NCBI GenBank assembly: GCA_002423545.1
Contig: DIWP01000037.1
Span: forward strand, 19,511 to 83,510
DNA: 64,000 nucleotides
From: Thermoleophilia bacterium UBA6103
Lineage (GTDB): Bacteria > Actinomycetota > Thermoleophilia > UBA2241
Direction: 5' to 3'
In this document: piece after piece, positions 33,399-42,366 of the stretch
Layout: the number at the start of each line of letters is the position of its first letter
Position numbering within the stretch: position 1 is the first letter of the stretch
Program-made: the position numbers and the translations under genes
The notes under the pieces: model-generated
The model's database searches: none
What the model was told of the DNA's origin: nothing
The model's input: only the letters and a program-made list of their open reading frames with translations

Positions 33399-34384
33399 CC
33401 GGTGCCCGTCCGCAGAGGATCGGCGCCCGAGCGATACGCCTCCTCCAGAGTCCGTCGCATCTCGGCGACGGTCATCCGCTTCCCACGATCGCCCACCAGC
33501 GCGGCAGCCGCCTCGCGGAGTCCGAGAGCCACGCGCGTGCCGAGATAGTAGCGACGAGCCGCGCCGTCACCCTCCCACTTGGCCAGGAAGCGATAGATGG
33601 AGAAGAGCCGCTGGGCCTCCGTGCGCGCCGCCTCCGTGCAGCTTGCACCACCGACATGCCGCACGACGACGGCACTGTCGAGCACCACCTGCTTGCCCGC
33701 CCTCCAGGCCCGCCGGCACAGGTCCTCGTCTTCCGCGGCAAAGAAGAACCGCTCGTCAAAGCCTCCGGCCGCGCGGAAAAAGCTGCGGTCCACGAGCATG
33801 ACGGCGCCGAACACGTAGTCGACCGGCACAGCGCCGGTGGCGCCGTCACCTGACAGGGACCGCACGTCGTACTGTGGCCGAAAGACCGGCAGTCGACCCA
33901 CGAGCGGCAGGCAGAGGCCCACGCGACGCGCCACACCTCTGCTGCGCCCGGCTCCGGCGGTGATCGCCCCCGTCTCCGAGAGCAGCAGCGGCGCGACGAT
34001 GGCGACGTCCTGCCGCTGCAGGAGGAGCGCGCTCATGTGAAGCAGGGCGTCCTCGTCGACGACCGCGTCCGGGTTGAGGAGCAGGATCGACTCGGAGGTG
34101 GTCGCGGCGACGCCCTGGTTCGCCGCGCGCGCAAAGCCGACGTTGGCCGTGTTCCTGAGGATCACGTCGGCGCCGGCCGCCTGCGCCATCTGGACCGAGT
34201 CATCCCGAGAAGCGTTGTCGACCACCACGATGGTGCCCACCACAGAGGCGGCGCGAGCCCCCTGCAGACACGCCTCCACCGAGGCGGCCGAGTTGTAGGT
34301 GACCACGACCACGTCGACGATGGCGCCTACCTCCCGGATCGCGTGTGTGTGACGATCGGACCCGACACGATGAGCACCACGCAC
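33395..34384 (-). CDS. GT2-family rhamnosyltransferase-like protein
   Basis: 329 residues from GTG 34384. VDVVVVTYNSAASVEACLQG, TIVVVDNASRDDSVQMAQAA, VGFARAANQGVAA and LLLNPDAVVDEDAL are the motifs of WbbL/RfbF-type GT2 rhamnosyltransferases (N-P-D at the metal site), and FDERFFFAAEDEDLCRRAWR with H-V-G-G completes the domain. It is divergent from the DUF1972 GT4 gene with about 170 bases between starts. A rhamnose donor is made by the rml genes about 4 kb away, so rhamnosyl transfer is a fair guess. No in-frame ATG lies near the fold start, and the ribosome site is weak. Confidence 0.82.
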   Translation of the reverse strand: MRGAHRVGSDRHTHAIREVGAIVDVVVVTYNSAASVEACLQGARAASVVGTIVVVDNASRDDSVQMAQAAGADVILRNTANVGFARAANQGVAATTSESILLLNPDAVVDEDALLHMSALLLQRQDVAIVAPLLLSETGAITAGAGRSRGVARRVGLCLPLVGRLPVFRPQYDVRSLSGDGATGAVPVDYVFGAVMLVDRSFFRAAGGFDERFFFAAEDEDLCRRAWRAGKQVVLDSAVVVRHVGGASCTEAARTEAQRLFSIYRFLAKWEGDGAARRYYLGTRVALGLREAAAALVGDRGKRMTVAEMRRTLEEAYRSGADPLRTGTG

Positions 34385-34554
34385 GCTCGCCCATCTCGCT
34401 CGGGTCTTCCGTGATTATCCCAGAAGGCCGGGGCTGCGGCGCCATCCCGGCTCTGCGAGATCCCCGCGCCTCGACTATGATGAGGGTGACGGGATCCATC
34501 CAGACGCAGCGCGTGCTCTCAGCGCGTGCTCTGGACCATCAAGCCGGCGGGGGG

Positions 34555-35754
34555 ATGACGGCGATTCAAGCCAAAGACAAGCTCTGCATCGCCCTCATCG
34601 GCACGCGCGGCGTGCCGGCCGCCTACAGCGGCTTCGAGACGGCGGTGGAGAACCTTGGCAGCCGCCTGGCGGCCCGCGGCCACCGGGTGGTCGTCTACTG
34701 TCGGCCGCATATGGTCCAGGGCCGTTTCGGCGTTTACAGGGGTATGCGGCTCGTCTACCTGCCCACCATCGCCAGCAAGCATCTCGACACCTTTGTGCAC
34801 ACGTTCATCAGTACGCTGCACATGGGGCTCATCGCGCGTCCCGATGTCGCTGTCTACTTCATCGCCGGCAACAGCCCGTTCGCCGGGCTGGCGCGGCTGC
34901 TCGGCATCCCGTCGGCCATCAACGTCGACGGGCTCGATTCGCGGCGCGCCAAGTGGGGCGGCGCCGCGCGACGCTACCTGCGCTGGGCGGAGCACACTGC
35001 GCCGCGCTTCGCCGACACGGTCATCACCGACTCCCGCGTGCTGCAGCAGATCTACCGCGCTGAGCACCGCGCCGAGACCACCTTCATCCCGTACGGCGCC
35101 GACATGGGAGACGACGATGCCGGGACGCTGCCCGGCGCGCAGACACCGCACCTGGAGCGCTTCGGCCTGGCGCCGCGGGGCTATCTGCTCTTCGTCGGCC
35201 GCCTGGTGCCCGAGAACAACGCCCACGTGCTCATCGAAGCGTACGCACAGCTCGCGACCGACCTGCCGCTGGTCATCGTCGGCGACGCCTCCTACGCCGA
35301 TGACTACATCGCCGGTCTGCACGACCGAGCCGGCCGCCTCACGGATCGCGGCAAGCGCGTGATCTTCACCGGCTATCTCTTCGGCGACGCCTACCGCGAG
35401 CTGGCCAGACACTGCGCGGTGTTCGCCATCCCCACCGAAGTGGGCGGCACCCATCCCGTGCTCGTCGAGGCCATGGCCGCCGGCGGCTGCGTCGTGGTCA
35501 ATGATCACCGGCCCAACATGGAGGTGCTCGGCGACGCCGGCGTCGGCTACCGCGGGGAGGGCAGTGCGGCAGCCCTGGCCGAGGCGATCGAGCGGTTGCT
35601 GGCCGACCCCGCGCAGGTCGAGTCGCTGCGTCAGAAGGCGCGCGAGCGCGCCGAACGTCTCTACTCGTGGGATGCCGTGACCGATGCCTACGAGTCGCTC
35701 GTTGTCTCGCTTGCCGAACGTGCGCGCTCGGTGCCACGACCGGCGGCCCGGTGA
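34555..35754 (+). CDS. DUF1972-domain GT4 glycosyltransferase (rhamnosyltransferase-like)
   Basis: 399 residues from ATG 34555, five bases after a GGCGGGG purine run. LCIALIGTRGVPAAYSGFET, then AVENLG and RGHRVVVYCR, is the DUF1972 N-terminal domain; YLLFVGRLVPENNAHVLIEA begins the donor domain, and VGGTHPVLVEAMAAGGCVVV is its E-containing motif. DUF1972 enzymes transfer rhamnose or a related sugar early in EPS/S-layer glycan assembly. It precedes the initiating transferase at 35857 and the rml genes on the same strand, so it may add the second sugar onto the lipid-linked primer. The frame is open upstream to 34345 but overlaps the divergent gene there. Confidence 0.88.
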   Translation: MTAIQAKDKLCIALIGTRGVPAAYSGFETAVENLGSRLAARGHRVVVYCRPHMVQGRFGVYRGMRLVYLPTIASKHLDTFVHTFISTLHMGLIARPDVAVYFIAGNSPFAGLARLLGIPSAINVDGLDSRRAKWGGAARRYLRWAEHTAPRFADTVITDSRVLQQIYRAEHRAETTFIPYGADMGDDDAGTLPGAQTPHLERFGLAPRGYLLFVGRLVPENNAHVLIEAYAQLATDLPLVIVGDASYADDYIAGLHDRAGRLTDRGKRVIFTGYLFGDAYRELARHCAVFAIPTEVGGTHPVLVEAMAAGGCVVVNDHRPNMEVLGDAGVGYRGEGSAAALAEAIERLLADPAQVESLRQKARERAERLYSWDAVTDAYESLVVSLAERARSVPRPAAR

Positions 35755-35758
35755 TGCC

Positions 35759-35787
35759 TTGAGCGCCGCCAGCGATAGGCTTAGGAT
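35759..35787 (+). promoter_or_regulatory. sigma-70-type promoter for the initiating transferase operon
   Basis: TTGAGC at 35759-35764 and TAGGAT at 35782-35787 are separated by exactly 17 bases. The -35 begins just after the GT4 stop, and the predicted transcript has a leader of about 60 bases before GTG 35857. The spacing and first bases fit sigma-70; the -10 is weak. Confidence 0.42.
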
Positions 35788-35856
35788 TGCCGCTGTGGTA
35801 CGTTCCTGCGGAGGCGTCGGCTGCGCGACCTCGCGAAACGATGAAGGAATCCGTCC

Positions 35857-37422
35857 GTGAGCGGTACTCCAGCAACCGATTCTGCCATCTGCGAAGTCGT
35901 CGTCGCTCATGACGTGCGGGCGCGCCGCGCCATCCTCTCGCGCCGGCTGCTGCACCGCTACTACGTCCGCCGCAGCATCAGCATCGCATTGCTGGTGGCC
36001 ATCGACGTCGCCGCCGTGGTGGCCGCCGTTGAGCTGGCACCACTGCTCTGGGGCCTCGTGGGAGTGGCGGTCGAGACGCCGACGATGGCGGAGATGCTGT
36101 GGGCGGCGCTGATCGTCATCGGCGTGCAGGCGCTCACGCGCATGTACAGCCTGCGCGAGGAGCGCGCCCGTCTGGTGCCCTTCCTGCGCGCCAACCTGGC
36201 GATCCTGCTTGTCATCGGCCTCGTGATGCTGCTCACCTACAACAGCATCACCTCGCAGTCGGCCGTCTACATCTGGGTGTTCTTTGTGCTCTTCTCGGGC
36301 GTCGGGCGCTGGCTCTACAACAGCCTGCTCAAGGGCGTCTACGGGCACATCGTGCCGCGCCGGCCGGTGGTGGTCATCGGCCGTCCCGACCACGCCGAGC
36401 GGCTGGCCGAGCTGTTCGCCCGCTATCCGGCCGCCGACGCACTGCGCATCGACGGCATCGTCGAGGGCATGCGCGAGGAATCGCCGCCGGCCGACGGCGA
36501 CGCGGTGGCGGCACAGGCGGCTGCGCCCAGATCCCGTGCCTCGCTTGCTGAGACAGACGGCCGCACGACGCGCGCCCTGCGCTGTCTCGGCGACCTCGAC
36601 TCCCTGGAAGACGTGGTCGAGCGCTGGCGACCCATGGAGATCGTCGTCAGCGATCCCGAGCTGGTGCGCGAGCGCATGTTCCAGCTCATGGACCTCTGCC
36701 GGCGGCAGCGGCTCACGCTGCGCATGGCGGCTCCCGGACTCCAGTTCGACGGCGCCTCGGTCAGCTTTGTCCCCGGGTTCGGCATGCCGGTGTTCCTGGT
36801 GCGCACCACCATCGGGCGGCCCTACGAATACGAGGCCAAGCGCGCCTTCGACATCCTCAGCGCCGGCCTGCTGCTGCTCCTCCTCTCGCCGCTCATGGCT
36901 GCCATCGCCATCGCGATCAAGCTCGGCTCCCCGGGCCCGGTGTTCTACCGCAGCGTCCGCGTGGGCCTGGGCCAGCGACCGTTCCAGTGCCTCAAGTTCC
37001 GCACCATGAAGACCGATGCCGAACGTCTGCAGGCCGATCTGGAGCGTCAGAACCAGGCCTCCGGAGCCCTGTTCAAGATCAAGGACGACCCGCGGGTCAC
37101 CCGCGTGGGTCGCCTCCTGCGGCGCACCAGCCTGGACGAGCTGCCGCAGCTCATCAACGTGTTCCGTGGCGAGATGAGCCTGGTCGGCCCGCGACCGCTG
37201 CCTCTGCGCGACAACGAGCTCATGGAAGACTGGCACATGCGCCGCCACGTCGTCCTGCCCGGGCTCACCGGACTCTGGCAGGTGAGCGGCCGGTCGGACC
37301 TCTCCTTCGACAGGATGATCGAACTGGACTTCAAGTACATCGAGAGCTGGACGTTCTTCCGCGACCTCTCGATCCTGGTCCGCACCGCCGGCGTGGTACT
37401 CTTTCGCCGAGGCGCGTATTGA
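35857..37422 (+). CDS. polyprenyl-phosphate sugar-1-phosphate transferase (WbaP/WsaP-like initiating enzyme)
   Basis: 521 residues from GTG 35857. Four membrane segments lie within about 35-165 (ISIALLVAIDVAAVVAAVEL to YIWVFFVLFSGVGRWLYN). A cytosolic nucleotide-binding-like domain follows (PVVVIGRPDHAERLAELFAR). The C-terminal bacterial sugar transferase domain starts KRAFDILSAGLLLLLLSPLM, with LKFRTMKTDAERLQADLE, RRTSLDELPQLINVFRGEMS and LVGPRPLPLR, the last two holding the catalytic D-E and the conserved GPRP. It should attach hexose-1-phosphate (Gal or Glc) to undecaprenyl phosphate, starting the glycan. It heads a plus-strand operon of donor-synthesis genes. An insert of about 25 Ala-rich residues lies between the middle and last domains. 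Confidence 0.93.
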   Translation: MSGTPATDSAICEVVVAHDVRARRAILSRRLLHRYYVRRSISIALLVAIDVAAVVAAVELAPLLWGLVGVAVETPTMAEMLWAALIVIGVQALTRMYSLREERARLVPFLRANLAILLVIGLVMLLTYNSITSQSAVYIWVFFVLFSGVGRWLYNSLLKGVYGHIVPRRPVVVIGRPDHAERLAELFARYPAADALRIDGIVEGMREESPPADGDAVAAQAAAPRSRASLAETDGRTTRALRCLGDLDSLEDVVERWRPMEIVVSDPELVRERMFQLMDLCRRQRLTLRMAAPGLQFDGASVSFVPGFGMPVFLVRTTIGRPYEYEAKRAFDILSAGLLLLLLSPLMAAIAIAIKLGSPGPVFYRSVRVGLGQRPFQCLKFRTMKTDAERLQADLERQNQASGALFKIKDDPRVTRVGRLLRRTSLDELPQLINVFRGEMSLVGPRPLPLRDNELMEDWHMRRHVVLPGLTGLWQVSGRSDLSFDRMIELDFKYIESWTFFRDLSILVRTAGVVLFRRGAY

Positions 37423-37506
37423 CCGGGCGGGCGGCTCGTTGACCGGCCGTCTCCCGACCGGCCGCGGCCCTCACGCACTGTCGTCTTCGATCCTGGAGGG
37501 ACTCAC

Positions 37507-38490
37507 GTGACGACCTCGGTGGTCACCGGCGGCGCCGGCTTCCTCGGCTCGCACCTCTGCGAGCACCTGCTGCGGCGCGGCCACCGCGTCATCTGTCTCG
37601 ACAACCTCGACACCGGCACGCTGGAGAACATCGAGCATCTGCGCGACGACGCCTTCGCGTTCCGCAACACCGAATGCACCGAGCGCATCGACGTCCCCGA
37701 GCCGGTCGACTTCGTGTTTCACCTCGCCAGCCCGGCCAGCCCCATCGACTACCTGCGGCTGCCGCTGCACACGCTCAAGGTGGGCTCCTACGGCACCCAC
37801 AACGCCCTCGGCCTGGCCAAGTTCAAGCGCGCCCGCTTCCTCGTCGCGTCGTCGTCGGAGGTCTACGGCGATCCCGCCATGCACCCCCAGCCCGAGAGCT
37901 ATTGGGGCAACGTCAATCCCATCGGCCCGCGCGGGGTCTACGACGAGTCCAAGCGCTACGCCGAAGCCCTGACCATGGCGTACCACCGCCAGCAGGGCGT
38001 CGATACCTGCATCGCCCGCATCTTTAATACGTATGGTGCCAAGATGAGGCCGCACGACGGCCGGGCGGTGCCGACGTTCGTGCGGCAGGCGCTCACCGGC
38101 AAGCCGCTCACCGTGTTCGGCGATGGCACACAGACACGGTCGTTCTGCTACGTCGACGACCTCGTCGACGGCCTCATCCGGCTCGCCGAGAGTGGCGAGC
38201 ACGAGCCGGTCAACCTCGGCAATCCCGAGGAGCATCAGGTCATCGAGCTGGCCGAGAAGATCCTGGCGCTCTGCGGCTCGTCGACTCCCATCGTCCACGA
38301 GGCGCTGCCGATCGACGACCCGCGTCTTCGGCAACCGGACATCACACGCGCCCGCACGATCCTCGGCTGGGAGCCGCAGACCCCCCTCGACGCAGGGCTG
38401 CCACACGTGGTAGAGCACGAACGCCGCCGCCTGGCGCTCGCCAACGGGCAGATCGCCGCCCACCCGCAGGAGCTCAACCCCGTCGTCTGA
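37507..38490 (+). CDS. uxs: UDP-glucuronate decarboxylase (UDP-xylose synthase)
   Basis: 327 residues from GTG 37507, six bases after GGAGGG. VVTGGAGFLGSHLCEHLLRR is the NAD loop; FHLASPASPIDYLRLPLHTL, then KVGSYGTHNALGLAK, is the diagnostic decarboxylase block; VASSSEVYGDP and VYDESKRYAEAL give the Ser/Glu and Tyr-x3-Lys of the active site; FNTYGAKMRPHDGRAVPTFV is specific to UXS. It converts UDP-glucuronate to UDP-xylose through a 4-keto intermediate. No UDP-glucose dehydrogenase is in the window, so UDP-glucuronate must come from elsewhere. Xylose is therefore a likely constituent of the glycan. Spacing to rmlA is 68 bases. Confidence 0.93.
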   Translation: MTTSVVTGGAGFLGSHLCEHLLRRGHRVICLDNLDTGTLENIEHLRDDAFAFRNTECTERIDVPEPVDFVFHLASPASPIDYLRLPLHTLKVGSYGTHNALGLAKFKRARFLVASSSEVYGDPAMHPQPESYWGNVNPIGPRGVYDESKRYAEALTMAYHRQQGVDTCIARIFNTYGAKMRPHDGRAVPTFVRQALTGKPLTVFGDGTQTRSFCYVDDLVDGLIRLAESGEHEPVNLGNPEEHQVIELAEKILALCGSSTPIVHEALPIDDPRLRQPDITRARTILGWEPQTPLDAGLPHVVEHERRRLALANGQIAAHPQELNPVV

Positions 38491-38558
38491 CGCGACGCGC
38501 CGACCAGAGTGAACGCCATGGCCATCAGCAGCAATCGGGAACCAGGGAGAGACCACCG

Positions 38559-39644
38559 GTGAAAGGACTCGTCCTCAGCGGCGGCGCCGGCACGCGCCTG
38601 CGTCCCATCACCCATACGTCCGCCAAGCAGCTGGTGCCGGTGGCCAACAAGCCGGTCCTCTTCTACGGCCTGGAGGCGTTCGCCGAGGCCGATATCCGGC
38701 AGGTCGGCATCATCGTCGGCGACACGGCCGCCGAGATCGAGGCGGCGGCCGGCGACGGCGCTCGCTTCGGCCTTGACATCACCTACATCCCGCAGTCGGC
38801 GCCGCTGGGCCTGGCGCACGCCGTGCTCACCGCCCAGGACTACCTCGGCGACGAGCCGTTCGTGATGTACCTGGGCGACAACATCCTCAAGGACGGCATC
38901 GCCCACTTCGTGCGGCAGTTCGAACAGAGCGCTCCCGACGCCCTCATCCTGCTGCAGCACGTCGACGACCCCTGCTCCTACGGTATCGCCGACCTGCGTG
39001 ACGGCCAGGTCGTGCGGCTCATAGAGAAGCCCAAGGACCCGCCCAGCGATCTGGCCCTGGTCGGCGTCTACCTGTTCACGCCGGCGGTCTTCGAGAGCGC
39101 CAGGGCCATCGAGCCCTCGTGGCGCAACGAGCTGGAGATCACCGACGCCATCCAGCACATGATCGAGCGCGGCCTGCGTGTCGAGCCGCACGTGGTCACC
39201 GGCTGGTGGAAAGACACCGGCAAGCTCGAGGACATCCTCGAGGCCAACCGGCTGATCCTCAGCCGCCTCGACGGCGACCTGCCCAGCGAGACCGAGGCCG
39301 CCGCCTGCGCCGAGCTCGACAACGCGTGCCTGGAGGGCGCCGTGCTCGTCGGCGAGGGCACCCGCCTCATCGACACCCGCGTGCGGGGCCCGGTCATCAT
39401 CGGCGCGCGCTGTACCATCCGCGACGCCTTCATCGGTCCCTACACCAGCATCGCCGACGACGTGCAGATCGAGGAGGCCGAGATCGAGCACTCGATCGTC
39501 CTCGAGAACAGCAGCGTGCGCTGCCTCGGCGCCAGGATGACCGACAGCCTCATCGGCAAGGGTGTCACCATCGAACGCTCCGACGGACGTCCACACGCCT
39601 ACCGCTTCATGGTCGGCGACTCCAGCCGCATCGGCATCCTCTAG
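38559..39644 (+). CDS. rmlA: glucose-1-phosphate thymidylyltransferase, long type
   Basis: 361 residues from GTG 38559. KGLVLSGGAGTRLRPITHTS, AKQLVPVANKPVLFYGLEAF and the FVMYLGDNILKDG stretch are the dTTP-binding and metal-binding motifs; CSYGIADLRDGQVVRLIEKP and TDAIQHMIERG are conserved. The last 110 residues form a left-handed beta-helix of hexapeptides (GPVIIGARCTIRDAFIGPYT), so it is the long RmlA form common in Actinobacteria and antibiotic clusters (about 355 residues), not the 290-residue enterobacterial one. It makes dTDP-glucose for the rhamnose and possibly the amino-sugar branches. rmlC, rmlD and rmlB follow on the same strand. Confidence 0.94.
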   Translation: MKGLVLSGGAGTRLRPITHTSAKQLVPVANKPVLFYGLEAFAEADIRQVGIIVGDTAAEIEAAAGDGARFGLDITYIPQSAPLGLAHAVLTAQDYLGDEPFVMYLGDNILKDGIAHFVRQFEQSAPDALILLQHVDDPCSYGIADLRDGQVVRLIEKPKDPPSDLALVGVYLFTPAVFESARAIEPSWRNELEITDAIQHMIERGLRVEPHVVTGWWKDTGKLEDILEANRLILSRLDGDLPSETEAAACAELDNACLEGAVLVGEGTRLIDTRVRGPVIIGARCTIRDAFIGPYTSIADDVQIEEAEIEHSIVLENSSVRCLGARMTDSLIGKGVTIERSDGRPHAYRFMVGDSSRIGIL

Positions 39645-39742
39645 CCGCGCCGCATGCCGCCGCTCCGTCACGCCCCGAAAGCCTCGCGATCCGCAGGAGC
39701 CCCGCTGCACATATGCCCCATCGCCACGACCCAGGAGGACCG

Positions 39743-40198
39743 ATGATCGACGGCGTCGTCACCAAGAAGCTCAAGGTGATCCCCGACGAGCGTGGTCGCC
39801 TCATGGAGTGCCTGCGCTGCGACGATGAGCTGTTCATCAAGTTCGGCCAGCTCTATATGACCACTACGTATCCCGGTGTGGTCAAAGGCTGGCACAAGCA
39901 CAACCTGCAGTGGGACAACGTGGTCTGCGTCAAGGGCATGCTGAAGCTGGCCCTCTGCGACGCCCGCGATGACTCGCCCACCAAAGGCGAGGTGCAGGAT
40001 TTCTTCCTCGGCGAGCACAACCCGATACTGGTCCGCATCCCGCCGGGCGTCTGGCACGGCTGGAAGTGCGTGAGCGTCGAAGAGGCCTTCGTGGTCAACG
40101 CGCCGACCGAGGTCTACGTCTACGACGCCCCCGACCAGGACGAGCTGCCGCACGACAGCGACCAGATCGACTACGACTGGGGCGTGAGGCTGCGATGA
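39743..40198 (+). CDS. dTDP-4-dehydrorhamnose 3,5-epimerase-like cupin protein
   Basis: 151 residues. ATG 39743 sits five bases after AGGAGG. The frame runs upstream, but that segment overlaps rmlA in another frame. DERGRLMECLRCDDELFIKF, VVKGWHKHNLQWDNVVCVKG and KLALCDARDDSPTKGEVQDF, with IPPGVWHGWKC, follow the RmlC cupin: the H-K-H and the D-x-R-x-x-S-P-T-x-G segment supply active-site positions. It is about 30 residues shorter than classical RmlC, and its C-terminal part is reduced, as in other actinobacterial short epimerases. Its place between rmlA and rmlD supports 3,5-epimerisation of dTDP-4-keto-6-deoxyglucose; a single-centre epimerase or isomerase of the same fold is possible. Confidence 0.82.
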   Translation: MIDGVVTKKLKVIPDERGRLMECLRCDDELFIKFGQLYMTTTYPGVVKGWHKHNLQWDNVVCVKGMLKLALCDARDDSPTKGEVQDFFLGEHNPILVRIPPGVWHGWKCVSVEEAFVVNAPTEVYVYDAPDQDELPHDSDQIDYDWGVRLR

Positions 40199-40239
40199 CC
40201 CAGCGGCTCATCACCGGCGCCGGCGGCGACGCCTCATGA
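40195..40239 (+). repeat. partial duplication of the rmlD start, forming a 14-codon upstream ORF
   Basis: ATG 40195 overlaps the epimerase stop and opens a frame MTQRLITGAGGDAS that ends at TGA 40237-40239, overlapping the true rmlD ATG 40236. The 33 bases from 40195 match the first 33 of rmlD at 40236 except for three positions. The period is 41 bases, so the copy is out of frame with rmlD. This is a recent tandem duplication that left a mini-ORF spanning the two coupled genes; it may keep translation coupled through two ATGA junctions. Confidence 0.8.
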
Positions 40240-41233
40240 CCCGCTGGCTCATCACCGGCGCCGGCGGCCAGCTCGCCACCGCGTTCGCCGATCTGCTGGC
40301 CGGCGATCCCCTCGCCACCGTGACCCTCATGCGCGAGGAAGAGACCGACCTGCGCGACACAGACGCCGTGCTGCGCGCCGTGCGCGCCGCGGCGCCCGAT
40401 GTGGTGCTGCACACGGCCGCCTACACCGCCGTCGATGCCGCCGAGAGCGACGAGGCGACCGCCCTGGCCGTCAACGACGGCGGTACCGCCAATCTGGTGG
40501 CCGCCCTCGGCCACCTCGCCGCCCGCCCCGACGCCGATCGCGGCACTCACGGCCCGGACGCCGGTCGCGGCGGCCACTCCGACCCGGACGCCGACCTGCC
40601 GCTCCTCGTCTCCTTCTCCTCCGACTACGTCTTCGACGGCCACAAGGACCGGCCGTACGTGGAGAGCGACGAGCCGTCCCCACAGAGCGCCTACGGCCGC
40701 AGCAAGCTCGCCCAGGAACGCGCCACGCTGGCCTGGCCGGCCGGCATCGTGGTCCGCACTGCCTGGCTGTTCTCGCCCATCGGCACCAACTTCGTCAAGA
40801 CCATCGTGCGCCTGGCCGGCGAGCGCGTCGCACAGGCGCGCGAGCGCGCCGGCGGTGAGTCGCTGGGCATCCCCAACATCAGCCCTCGGCCCACTCCGCT
40901 GCGCGTGGTCGACGACCAGGTCGGCTCGCCGACCTACGCCCCCCATCTGGCCGCCGGCGTGGTCGAGCTGCTGCTCCGCGGTCCGGCGCCGGGCATCTAC
41001 CACATCGCCGGCTCCGGCGCCTGCTCCTGGCTGGAGCTGGCCCGCGAGATCGTCACCCGCGCCGGCCTGCCGGTCGAGGTGCTGCCCCAGACCACCGCCG
41101 AGCTCGGCCGCCCGGCGCCGCGACCGGCCTACTCGGCTCTGGCCAGCGAGCGCGGCGCCCCGGTGCTGCCGCCCTGGCACGACGGCGTCGCCGCCTGCCT
41201 GGCGGCACTGGCCGGCGATGCAAAGGAGTCCAC

Positions 41234-41237
<4 letters not shown>
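40236..41237 (+). CDS. rmlD: dTDP-4-dehydrorhamnose reductase
   Basis: 333 residues from ATG 40236. WLITGAGGQLATAFADLLAG is the NADPH loop, VLHTAAYTAVDAAESDEATA the conserved A-A-Y-T-x-V-D block, and FSSDYVFDGHKDRPYVESDE with SAYGRSKLAQER the catalytic S-D-Y and Tyr-x3-Lys. VDDQVGSPTYAPHLAAGVVE is also conserved. It reduces dTDP-4-keto-rhamnose to dTDP-L-rhamnose. The protein is about 40 residues longer than usual because of a polar Asp/Gly/His-rich insert near 100-125 and another near 200. Its stop overlaps the rmlB GTG. The 5' end has been partly duplicated just upstream. Confidence 0.93.
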
Positions 41238-42277
<1,040 letters not shown>

Positions 42278-42366
42278 TCCTGGCAGAGAGCCCGCGAGCA
42301 CCGGCGCACCTGCGGCGCGGCCCGCGCCGCCGACACCAGAGCGAGACAGGAGACAAAGGACGACCG

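Noticed and set aside
34519..37248. 909-codon open frame on the minus strand
   Set aside because: It is antisense to the GT4 and WbaP-like genes, is rich in His/Asp/Arg/Gln and has no motif; long antisense frames are expected in GC-rich DNA.
37444..37464. CGGCCG repeated around a nine-base spacer before the UDP-xylose synthase
   Set aside because: CGGCCG is a self-complementary six-mer that is common at this GC content; no T-run and the next gene follows closely.
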